Virus record (IMG/VR): IMGVR_UViG_3300049893_000724
Location: 120,460-184,459 of that record
Direction: 5' to 3' (one strand)
From: a virus
DNA: 64,000 nt
Below are positions 20,701 to 29,703 of the stretch, in pieces. The position numbers were made by a program, and so were the translations under genes. The notes below the pieces were generated by a model. That model was not told the origin of the DNA. It worked only from the letters and a program-made list of their open reading frames with translations, and did no database searches. Each line of letters opens with the position of its first letter. The stretch's first letter is position 1.

Positions 20701-23700
20701 ACTCCAAAATCAGTTGATGCAATTCCAATTGCTTGAGATGTTCCTGCACCTGCATATGTGTAACTAATTTGTTCTCCAGTAACAAAAAAGTGGTTTGGAA
20801 GAGTAATAGAGTCTGACAATGTGTTCGCAATAGAAATATTACTTCCATCAAAATCTCTTCTGAAGATTTGGTATCCTTTATGTTTTAAATCAAACGCACG
20901 TTTAATATCTCTTTCGGTTCCAAAGTAAGTGTTATAATTTGTTTCAATACTTCCATTATTGAATGATATTGCGTCCTTATCATCATCTTGAACTTTAAGT
21001 GCATTGAAGAATCCAACAACTCTTACATTGATATTTGCTAAGGGTGTAAATGTTAATTCGGTAGTAGATGCATTTTTTCTAACTCCAAATGTTCCAAGAC
21101 CAGAATGTGTTTCTACATTTCCAAATTCAACAATATAAGTTTCTCCAGAACTTTCATCAGTTTCATCATCTAGAACAACAATCTCAGATAATTGATACCT
21201 ATTGTTTGTTGTATCTGCAACTTGAATAACACTATAAGAACAATCATAACCTCCGGGATATTCAATAATCGATGTGGCCACTGGGGAACCGGATGAAGAT
21301 ATTGAAGTTGACATACCCTGAAGTCGGGCGTGTTTCATATCATATGTACCAATTCCTGATGCAGATCCACCAAGGAGTGTTTGGAACGTATTGAAGGTAA
21401 CTGCAACACCTGGATTTGGATAAAAATCAACCTTGAGTTGAGATCCTGAAATGTATGGATAATATGTACCTAAACCAGAACTTGAATAAGCATCAATTGA
21501 ATGGTTGGTGACTTGTCCATATTCTAGCAATTCAACACTTATTCCATCATGAACAAGATTCAACTCATCAAATTCATACTGACCATTAGTTCCAGTAATT
21601 TCAACTAAAATCTTAGCAGAATTGTAAGTAGTACCTACACCAACGATTGTAGTAGATCCAGAAGAAACAAATCCACTACTTGTCTTAACCGTCACCAAAT
21701 CTCCAAAATTGGATGAACCAATTCCGAGCATTGAATCTTTTAAGTTATAAGTTAGTGTTGTTATGTTGTAATCATTAACTGAATAGTTTGTGGGGTTAAA
21801 AGTCAGTACCCCCTCAGATCCCTCAACTATGAAATCAAACGCACCTAAGTCATAAGTTGATTCTAATCTTGCATATTGATTAAGATAACCGATACCACCA
21901 CTATGAATGAGTGTTACTAACATCAATTGTCTTTGACCAACATATCTTCTATCACTCACATAAGTGATATACTTTTGTGCTCTGGCGTCAGTCAATAAGA
22001 ATCTATGAGCTTCTGAATATCTTGTAGATCTTGGGTTACTATTAAACTGAGAACTTATGTCATCAATTGAAAGAACTCTATTGCCGATTGATTCAAAATA
22101 ATCAGTCAGAACTCTGTTTGAGAATGTGATTTCGTTTGAGAATGTTCCTCCACCACTACGAACAAGTGAATTTTCTCTAACCAAATCAAAGTCTGCTACA
22201 CAGTTAAGATCTACAAAACTAGTGATATCATTGATGACCTCAATATATGTCTTTTCAGTTGAAAGACCCACCGCCATTGAATTAGAATTCTTAGTTTCTA
22301 GTTGATATTCTGCAAATTTCTTAAATCCAGTTGTGTGGTTTAAAGTGCTAACAGCATCTTTCCAATCATCATAACTCACTTGGGATTTAACTGAATATGA
22401 GAAGTTTTGATAGAAATCACTATCTTGTATTCTCTCAGAATTAGTATTTAAGAATCCAGCACTAAGTTGCCACCCATTATCAACCAAAGATGAAGAATCC
22501 AATCTAAAAAATGAATCGCTGGTATCTACAATACTTACAATACCTTGAGTTTTGGATGTTGCGCCTTCGATAATTTCGCCAACAACAAAGTTTTCTTTAG
22601 ATACTGCTCTGAGTTGATTTACGATTGGATTCCACCCATCCACATAACCAGTTGTGCTGTTAGATTTAATTGTTTCCCCAATCAAATAATCATTCTTTTG
22701 GAGTTGAATATCAAAACTTGGGAAGTATTTTTCTGGTATTATTCTTCCAGATGAATTAACTTCATCATAAGTGCCGGGTATTTGTGAGTTTGTTAGAAGA
22801 CCATCGAGACTATAAGATACTGATCCAATCCCACCTCTGTTTTCTGTTACTGAGGTGAGTGGGAATAATTTATAATTGTAATTTTCGGAATTATAACCAA
22901 TTCCTGTTGAACCCACACCAACACTGATTCCTTCAATCATAACTTTATCATTCACCTTAAATGGGAATGAATCTGCAGTACTAAATCCTACTGCTAAAGT
23001 AACCGTAACTTCTTTTGTTGATGAATTATATTTAATTGATCCAATTCCAACGCCATTTGTATTTTGTACTGGAAGAATTGTTGGAGTCGTGTTATTCAGT
23101 CCATAAGAATTTTTGCGGATTTCAATTTGATTTTGTCCAAGAGTGTATTTGAGATCAACTTCTGGAACTAACTTATTGGTCTTTCCATCAAATACAAGTA
23201 GTTTTGGTGCCGAAGAATAACCTCTACCAAATGAATTAATTCCAATCGATTTGAAGGAAGATAGAGGTTCTATTTTAATTGTTTGATTTAAAGAAACACT
23301 TGGTCTGAGAGTAAAGTCACTTGGAAAATCAAATCCAATATTATTGATTTTTGTTTTCTTAATTTTTCCAATTGAAGTACTAGATGCTTCTAGGATTGCA
23401 TTTGCGCCAACTGTTGAAATAACTGTTGAAATTCCAGGAAGTGTATAATAATTTCTTCCCTTGCTTATAACCTCAATTTCTGCAATCGAACCGAATGCAC
23501 TTGTTGAATCTGTGGTGTAACTGATGCTTGATGCGGTGCTTACGTAGGATGAATTCTCTGGAGTTTCTGATAGAGTGTAAGTAAAAGTAGTTGATGAAAT
23601 TGATGTTATCACTTGATCACCGTTATACTTACTTTCAAGTATTTCGACTTGATTGTTCAGAAGAACTTCAGTGTCAATGCTTATTTTTTTCTTTTCTTCT

Positions 23701-26700
23701 GGAATCGCGCTTTCATATATTGGTGTAAGCTTGTAGTATAGTTTTTGTGGAATATTTTTGTTAACTGTTAAAATAACCTTAGCGTTTGTTGATACTCCAA
23801 CAGTACCAGACTTTTGCACTTCAAAAGTATTCTGCTCACCGCTGGCTTCAAAAATTTGAGTAAAGTTGCTATCTTTATAGAAATCCAAACTAAATGCAGG
23901 ATATCTCTGAGATTGGTTTAGATAAGATAGGGAAGAATCTGATAGATCAAATGTAACTTGAGAGTTTTTATACAGAGTTAGTGCTGGGTTGATTGGAGAA
24001 ATATTTCCAGTTGAAGAACTTGTAATACCAACAATTGTGGGTACAAGTTGAGTTGATCCATAGAACGTTCTTGATAACTTAAAGTTATCCCTATCAAGTC
24101 TAACAATAAAGTATTCTCCTTCATTTTGTAGACCGCCAGCTGGAGCAGTTGATGTGTGAATTACTTTCTGACCATTATGGAATCCATGATCAATTATTGT
24201 AATTGTATTCGTAGTCGTATTTACGCCAGCAAATGATTTGGGATTAACAACCACCTTTCTATTGTAGTCATCATACTTAACTGTGAAGGTTGTTGTGATT
24301 GCTGGATTTACATCAATATGAACAGCATCATCATTAGTAAGTCCGTGAGTGCTTGCACAAGAAACAGTAACAATGTTTCTTTCAATTGTTCCTGTGATTA
24401 CATTAAAGTTAGTTTTGAAACTGTGATAAACGCCAGAACCATTACTAATAAAGTATAGAGTTGATTGGGATCTCTGAGTGCTCGCAATACCAACAAAAGT
24501 GCCTGTAGAACCTAAACCAACTCTAACAGTGGCAATACCTATTAGATCATTTGAAATTTTTGCGATATAAACGGATGATTGATCACCGATAGTTGTAGTT
24601 CCAACTCCTGTTGCCGAAACTACAAGTGAAGAACCACCATTGTTCGAATAAGTAACAAGATCTCCAGTTTCTAGACCGTGATTTGGAATATAAATTGTTT
24701 TTGTTGGGATGAATATTTGAGTAATGCCTGCTCCAGGATTGCTGAACGTAATAGTAGTACCAATTCCAACACCAGATAATGTACCTAGACCAATAGAATC
24801 AATTGGATTGAAATATAATTGTTTGTTAATTCTGTAATCATACGAAGTTCTGTAACCCGCATTGATTGTAAGTTTTCTTGAAGATTCTTTTATAGAAGTA
24901 GATGCTGTGTGTGCTACTCCAGAAGTTCCTTGATAAGCTCTGATAACTCTAATTCTAGAATTCAATCTATCAACATTAAGAACTTTTACTTTTTCATTTT
25001 CAATCGTTAAAATATCATTTTCTCTTATATTTGGATAAGTTAAAGTACCATTAACATTAACATAAGTTATAATACCAGTAATTCCAGTGCTTCCAATCCC
25101 TGTCGTAACGGTTCCTGAAGTTGTGCCAATACCAGAAAGAGTGAGTATATTTGTGGATATTCCTATTTGATAAAATCCCTCTAGCAATGATGAAGTTGTG
25201 CTTAATCCAGAAATTGAAACTTTATCGTTATTTTTAAAGTTGTGTGGATTCTCTGCAAAAATAATATAATTATCTTTATTTTCGCCAGGATAAATTTCCA
25301 CGCTGGAAATTGAACTGGTGGCAACACTTACGGAAGAAACTGCCTTTCCACTAAGTTTAGAAACCCTAGCACTTGCACCGTTTCCTTGAGTGTCTGTGTT
25401 GTTAAAAATTAATGTATCATCTACCTTATAATTTTGTCCGCCCGTCACAATACCTACAGATTCTACAAATCCAGGTGTTGCAAACTTAACATCTACTGTT
25501 TGGTTTAGTTCGTTTGGAATCGTAAGATATGAATAAGATGATGTACCATTTATCAAATTGTAGAAATAAGTATTTCTAACCCAGTTAGTTTGATTTAGGT
25601 CTAAATCATCTTGGTTTGAAGTCTTTAAGAAATTGAATTCGTTTGGTTTTGACTTAAATGAATTGCCAACCAAATATGGGAATTTTGGTTGCTTATATCC
25701 AGAAAATTTGCCTCCGCTATCTGCAGAAGTTTCAAATGTAGCAAAATATGCATATGTTCCTTTTGGAAATTCTGGAGTTATGCAGAATCTGCCATTATTT
25801 TCATCGAGGAAAGTATCACCTGATTTTTTATAATAGGTAAAATCCTCTACAAAAAATCCAAATTCAAATAATGTCGAAGATGGTCTGTTTGATTTGCTTT
25901 CAAGTACATATGAAGAATTTAATTGTGCAACAACTCCACCAGTTTTTGTAATGTACCCATAAGGACCATATATTGGGTTTCCGTCATATGCCCATCCAAT
26001 TATGGGAGAATGACTTGTTGAATTTGCCTCTACGTTGTTTTCTTTTGCAAGATCAGTTTTGCCGTATACTTTATTGCCACTTTGATCTGATGGTTGAATG
26101 ATTTCTCTTAATTTTCTTGGAGCATAAATGTGAGAATACTGAAGACCAAATTTTTCATTAAGACCCTTTGCTATAAAACCATCATCTGGGGTTATTGATG
26201 AATAATATTTTTTGAATAAATTAACAGTCCAAGATTGTATTTTTGCACTAAACTCCGCAGAAGATCCTGCAGAAGTGACTGTTATTGAAGTAGATCCCTG
26301 AATATATCCAGAACCACCTTCAATTACTTTTACTGAAGTTAATTGACCATTAGTGATTACTGGGGTTACTACTGCACCCGAGCCAGATCCTTGAATGGTT
26401 AAAGTTGGAGGAGCGTTATATTCAGAACCCACATTATTAACTAAAACCTCAACAATCTTCCCATCTGATACGATTGGATTTAATTGCGCGTTCTTTCCAG
26501 ACTTCAAAGTAAACGAAGGTTGTCTGTAAAAATTGATGATTTCTGACGATCCATATCCAACACCTTTAGAACTAAGGTGTACTGACGTAATCTGTCCTCT
26601 AAAAATAGGCTGAACTACTGCATCAAATGTTTTTGTTCCAATTGATGATAATCCAACATTTCCAATCAGTTCTACTTTTATTTCTGGATAGTTAAAAACA

Positions 26701-29699
26701 TGTGTACCAAGTCCAACCGTTGTTAATTCAACATATTGCTTTGTCTTATAATAGAAATCATAATCAGTTCCAACACCAACTGTAGATAATTTAAATGCAT
26801 TATCATTGACTTTGGTTACGATATAATTGGTGCTAGTTGATAGTCCACCAATGGGAGTAAAGTCTGTAGTATAAACAACAGTTTCTCCAGACTTATAATT
26901 GTGGGAATTGATTTCTACTTGAGATAATGAAGTATTAATTCCCAGATGTGTGGTTGTTCTCTTTTTATTTTCATATCCAAAACCAGGATTTTCAATATTA
27001 ATAGATTTTAGAACAGATTTCTTATTGTATGATTGGAATCTATGATTACCAATACCATATGATGATAAAACAACGGTGTTAATACCGGAAATAGCGTCGC
27101 TTAAAGTATTGTGTAGTTTGATTGTAAAATTATCTTTTACAGAAACATAATATGAAGAATCAGTTGAGAGACCACCAACACCTCTTTGACTATCTGTTTT
27201 ATAGATGACTCTTTCTGCATTTCTGAATTTATGGTATGTTGTAAATCCAATAGTTGATAATGCACTTCCAATACCAACTAACTCTGCATTTCCTTGGGAG
27301 TTAAATGAAGATTCGTGGTTAATTAACTTCATATTGGCGTATGCCTTTGCGCCAACGCCATTTCCACCAGTAATCTTAACGATAGGTACGTCCAGATAAT
27401 CAAATCCAGGATCTACTATTCTAATTTCTTGTAAAGATCCACTTATCGCACAGAAACCAGTTGCTTCAGTTCCAACAGAATCTGAAATTGCTAAAACTGG
27501 TGGATTTATAATATCATAGTTTGATCCGGGAGCAATAACTTCTACTCCTTCCAATTCTCCATAATAAACTGATTCACTTGCCTTATAGTTTAAAACTTCC
27601 ACACCGTTAATTAAAACTCCAGTAAATCCTGGATTTGTTTCATAGTAGTTTCCATCATTGATTGGTGCAGATATTTCTCTTAGAATTTTTTGAGTATTCA
27701 GAGTTTTTGATCTAAAATCATAGAATTCAATTTTATCATTCGATACAGTTGTACTACTTGATACTGATACAAATATATTATTAAAGATATTTGATCTACT
27801 TTTTGCTAGTTGAATTCTATTAGAATCAACCCTCTTAACGAAGTATAATCCTTCATCAAATAGAGAATTTGAAGAAACTGCCGGAGTATAATATACGCTA
27901 TCACCAGTATAAAACCCATGATCAGAATTTGGTGTTATCGTAAAAGTATCTCCAGAGAAAGATCCAGAAAATGTTATTGATCTATCTGTAGTGCTTAATG
28001 TTTGATTATGATAACTTGGGATTGATGGTGAAGCGACTAAAGTTTTTTGTTGAATCTTATATACATTTTGTATATTTGTATTAATCGTAGAAGTAGATGG
28101 AAAATATGTAGAATTTGCTTTAAGAAGATTCTTTTTAACAATATAAGTATCTGTTAAAGAAAGTGATCCCTGGCCCTTGATTGTAAATGTAGTGCTTGAA
28201 GTTACATCAATAATCGTAGATGTTTTAATAGATCCCGAATTTGAAATAATATTAACTTTATCTCCAATTTTTAAGATATTTTCATTTTCCGTTGTTACGT
28301 CATATACATCGTTTGTTCCACGAGATGATAATCTCTTGACCCCATATGAAATTGGAACATTAAAAAACCAATTTTTGGAAGTAGTATCTTTTGTATTAAC
28401 ACCTAAGGTTCTAATGACTGATGTATCATCTTTAACGTGATATCGAGTATCTCCAAGAATTTCTGTGGAGTTTAAAACCGACGTAACCCTTAATTTAACT
28501 AAAGAACCATCAATATCATACGCATTTGCATACGTATTGATACCAATAGTTGCTCCATCCAAAATAGTTTTAGACGCTCCAGAACATCCAAAAAATTGAG
28601 TTAATGATTTTGAAGTATAAGTAACAACTCCTGTGGTATTATCGCCATAACTAACTAAAAGTTCTCCACTTGAAGAAAATCCCACAGTTGAATCTACATC
28701 AAAGACACTAACTCCTATTGAAACAGGTCCAACTATTTTTGTTCTTGGGTGAACAGTGAACTTTCCGACAGTTGCACCGTTAGCAATGATATCTCTATCA
28801 TATCCGGCATCTAAACTTAATTTATAATATGTGTTACCAACACCAGAAACTATTCTTTCAACATAAGTAATTGGACTGCGGGCATATGTGATATCACCAT
28901 ATGCATTTTGATATAAAGTTTGGTTGGTTAAGTTAGTAAGATCTCCAGAGATGCTTTCTACAACAATATCATTCGTGAGTCTATATTGAGCATCTGATGG
29001 TCTAAAAAGATTTTCTTTTGGTTTTATAATCTTAACGTCTTTACCATATAAAACCTTGAACAAAATAATAAAAGATTCATCTGTGCCTTTGCTCTGATAA
29101 AAATCTTTTATTTGCTTTAAAAAGACTGATTGGTTTAATCCAGAATACAGGGATCTATTTTCAAATCCAGGAGAAAGTTGATATTTAATTTTTGATAGAA
29201 ATTCTTTGAGGAACAAAGAACTTAAATTTACAATCTTTACGCCAGAGTTGTGTAAAGAAGACTCTGATGAGTTAAATGTTAATTGATCTGGTGCATTTTG
29301 AGTATTATAGGATGTAATACCACTAAACCCTCTTATACATCCAAGAAATGAATTTGTTGTTTTTGAAGTATATGTGATAATTTCATTATCAATTTGAATC
29401 AGTCCATACGAATCTGGAAAATCTAAAGTTCCTTCAGGGTTCTGACCCACATCAACTGTAATTGTTGTATCAACGTCAGTAATTGATGAGGCAAGGTACA
29501 CGAATTCCGTATTATTTGCAATTTCATCAACTTTTACATATTGGTCTATGTTCTGAATTAAATCAACAGGGGCACCTTTAAACTCTTGTGAGATATAATA
29601 TTGAGATAAAAATTCAGATATTAACGGAAATTCCTCCCTAACATACGCGGGAAGTTGATTTTGAACAATGTTGCTGAACTGAATTCTTTTTTCTGTCAT
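17709..29699 (-). CDS. 7: Giant baseplate wedge protein at the gp7 position (3996 residues, YHYH domain)
   Basis: The largest gene here, 3996 residues against 1032 in T4 gp7. The N-terminus (RIQFSNIVQNQLPAYVREEFPLISEFLSQYY) is typical of the cyanophage protein coded between gp6 and gp8, so it is placed as gp7 by synteny. The rest is dozens of repeated beta modules with GGxGYxxxPxVxI loops. One YHYH-type domain lies near residues 1225-1255 (SPIIGWAYDGNPIYGPYGY). The C-terminal half has many VGxGTxx turns. No frameshift is seen over 12 kb, so the reading frame is under selection. The modules probably decorate the outer baseplate; a glycan or metal-binding role is inferred. Confidence 0.87.
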   Translation of the reverse strand: MTEKRIQFSNIVQNQLPAYVREEFPLISEFLSQYYISQEFKGAPVDLIQNIDQYVKVDEIANNTEFVYLASSITDVDTTITVDVGQNPEGTLDFPDSYGLIQIDNEIITYTSKTTNSFLGCIRGFSGITSYNTQNAPDQLTFNSSESSLHNSGVKIVNLSSLFLKEFLSKIKYQLSPGFENRSLYSGLNQSVFLKQIKDFYQSKGTDESFIILFKVLYGKDVKIIKPKENLFRPSDAQYRLTNDIVVESISGDLTNLTNQTLYQNAYGDITYARSPITYVERIVSGVGNTYYKLSLDAGYDRDIIANGATVGKFTVHPRTKIVGPVSIGVSVFDVDSTVGFSSSGELLVSYGDNTTGVVTYTSKSLTQFFGCSGASKTILDGATIGINTYANAYDIDGSLVKLRVTSVLNSTEILGDTRYHVKDDTSVIRTLGVNTKDTTSKNWFFNVPISYGVKRLSSRGTNDVYDVTTENENILKIGDKVNIISNSGSIKTSTIIDVTSSTTFTIKGQGSLSLTDTYIVKKNLLKANSTYFPSTSTINTNIQNVYKIQQKTLVASPSIPSYHNQTLSTTDRSITFSGSFSGDTFTITPNSDHGFYTGDSVYYTPAVSSNSLFDEGLYFVKRVDSNRIQLAKSRSNIFNNIFVSVSSSTTVSNDKIEFYDFRSKTLNTQKILREISAPINDGNYYETNPGFTGVLINGVEVLNYKASESVYYGELEGVEVIAPGSNYDIINPPVLAISDSVGTEATGFCAISGSLQEIRIVDPGFDYLDVPIVKITGGNGVGAKAYANMKLINHESSFNSQGNAELVGIGSALSTIGFTTYHKFRNAERVIYKTDSQRGVGGLSTDSSYYVSVKDNFTIKLHNTLSDAISGINTVVLSSYGIGNHRFQSYNKKSVLKSINIENPGFGYENKKRTTTHLGINTSLSQVEINSHNYKSGETVVYTTDFTPIGGLSTSTNYIVTKVNDNAFKLSTVGVGTDYDFYYKTKQYVELTTVGLGTHVFNYPEIKVELIGNVGLSSIGTKTFDAVVQPIFRGQITSVHLSSKGVGYGSSEIINFYRQPSFTLKSGKNAQLNPIVSDGKIVEVLVNNVGSEYNAPPTLTIQGSGSGAVVTPVITNGQLTSVKVIEGGSGYIQGSTSITVTSAGSSAEFSAKIQSWTVNLFKKYYSSITPDDGFIAKGLNEKFGLQYSHIYAPRKLREIIQPSDQSGNKVYGKTDLAKENNVEANSTSHSPIIGWAYDGNPIYGPYGYITKTGGVVAQLNSSYVLESKSNRPSSTLFEFGFFVEDFTYYKKSGDTFLDENNGRFCITPEFPKGTYAYFATFETSADSGGKFSGYKQPKFPYLVGNSFKSKPNEFNFLKTSNQDDLDLNQTNWVRNTYFYNLINGTSSYSYLTIPNELNQTVDVKFATPGFVESVGIVTGGQNYKVDDTLIFNNTDTQGNGASARVSKLSGKAVSSVSVATSSISSVEIYPGENKDNYIIFAENPHNFKNNDKVSISGLSTTSSLLEGFYQIGISTNILTLSGIGTTSGTVTTGIGSTGITGIITYVNVNGTLTYPNIRENDILTIENEKVKVLNVDRLNSRIRVIRAYQGTSGVAHTASTSIKESSRKLTINAGYRTSYDYRINKQLYFNPIDSIGLGTLSGVGIGTTITFSNPGAGITQIFIPTKTIYIPNHGLETGDLVTYSNNGGSSLVVSATGVGTTTIGDQSSVYIAKISNDLIGIATVRVGLGSTGTFVGIASTQRSQSTLYFISNGSGVYHSFKTNFNVITGTIERNIVTVSCASTHGLTNDDAVHIDVNPAITTTFTVKYDDYNRKVVVNPKSFAGVNTTTNTITIIDHGFHNGQKVIHTSTAPAGGLQNEGEYFIVRLDRDNFKLSRTFYGSTQLVPTIVGITSSSTGNISPINPALTLYKNSQVTFDLSDSSLSYLNQSQRYPAFSLDFYKDSNFTQIFEASGEQNTFEVQKSGTVGVSTNAKVILTVNKNIPQKLYYKLTPIYESAIPEEKKKISIDTEVLLNNQVEILESKYNGDQVITSISSTTFTYTLSETPENSSYVSTASSISYTTDSTSAFGSIAEIEVISKGRNYYTLPGISTVISTVGANAILEASSTSIGKIKKTKINNIGFDFPSDFTLRPSVSLNQTIKIEPLSSFKSIGINSFGRGYSSAPKLLVFDGKTNKLVPEVDLKYTLGQNQIEIRKNSYGLNNTTPTILPVQNTNGVGIGSIKYNSSTKEVTVTLAVGFSTADSFPFKVNDKVMIEGISVGVGSTGIGYNSENYNYKLFPLTSVTENRGGIGSVSYSLDGLLTNSQIPGTYDEVNSSGRIIPEKYFPSFDIQLQKNDYLIGETIKSNSTTGYVDGWNPIVNQLRAVSKENFVVGEIIEGATSKTQGIVSIVDTSDSFFRLDSSSLVDNGWQLSAGFLNTNSERIQDSDFYQNFSYSVKSQVSYDDWKDAVSTLNHTTGFKKFAEYQLETKNSNSMAVGLSTEKTYIEVINDITSFVDLNCVADFDLVRENSLVRSGGGTFSNEITFSNRVLTDYFESIGNRVLSIDDISSQFNSNPRSTRYSEAHRFLLTDARAQKYITYVSDRRYVGQRQLMLVTLIHSGGIGYLNQYARLESTYDLGAFDFIVEGSEGVLTFNPTNYSVNDYNITTLTYNLKDSMLGIGSSNFGDLVTVKTSSGFVSSGSTTIVGVGTTYNSAKILVEITGTNGQYEFDELNLVHDGISVELLEYGQVTNHSIDAYSSSGLGTYYPYISGSQLKVDFYPNPGVAVTFNTFQTLLGGSASGIGTYDMKHARLQGMSTSISSSGSPVATSIIEYPGGYDCSYSVIQVADTTNNRYQLSEIVVLDDETDESSGETYIVEFGNVETHSGLGTFGVRKNASTTELTFTPLANINVRVVGFFNALKVQDDDKDAISFNNGSIETNYNTYFGTERDIKRAFDLKHKGYQIFRRDFDGSNISIANTLSDSITLPNHFFVTGEQISYTYAGAGTSQAIGIASTDFGVGIGITDKLPSSVYVVKINENAIKLSRSAEDALSLTPKVLNLTSVGIGTSHAFTSTNQNAKVIVAVDNLIQSPIVSTAQTTTLAINAFSTDDLIYVSGITSFFGGDLIKIGSEIMRIDSVGVGSTNALRVRRPWLGTAVAGYSTGTLVTKVIGNYNIVDNTLNFTEAPYGNIPLGTSTNPPDERDWTGISTSSKFQGRTFLRSGTPAGSSETYSKNYVFNDLSNQFNGITKTFNLKSNGSNVIGISTENAIILLNDIFQGPGLANDYSLSESTGITSITFTGVGVSAAYDVNTASIPSGGIIVSVGSTEGFGYQPLVSAGGTAIVSGLGTISSISIGNSGSGYRSGVQVVRVGVATSSTGIPIVQFIGTATVSNGHIVSIAVTNPGTGYTSTNPPYVVIDAPLSYSNLPLVYSSSSVTGVGTRATIDVVVGQGSSIIDFEIKNLGYGYGQGEILTVSIGGTVGIPTDPTKTYREFQLSIQNTISDKFTGWSIGELQVLDSIENLFDGNRLTFPIRVAGSLISIRASKGLSINVQDNLLIFLNDVLQVPGSGYIFNGGSVIAFTEAPKSGDTCKLIFYKGSGSIDVVEKNVLETVKVGDELTIGYDPILGQSPTLQEGERTVNSVESTDIVKTLPYYGPGIANDALTTRPVTWCRQTEDKIVDEKEVGKDRILYEASIYPSSYLIQSVGIGSTVAFVDSIRPFFNPINENNISLTFQKDIVIIPQENKVAAAATAVVSTAGTISSVQISDGGFGYTNTPTVTIENAVGFGSTAVGIASITAGIVTSISITGPGTGYTSTNVPNVLISPPSFSVEENTVNSYEGDFGIITGVSTTSVGVASTGIVFDFVIPNDSPLRNSSLTGVTTISGIATGYYFVVHSSNVGKGVTTLNSNGSVIGIGTTFLDNVYQAVAVSIAQTSVPGLGVTHVAKVTVSLTSYNNISGIGYSNFYGEYSWGRINLGGRKKQNSYNTYTTNGYTGIATGTMIRRSSPLKYLNYIS

Positions 29700-29703
29700 T
29701 TGA

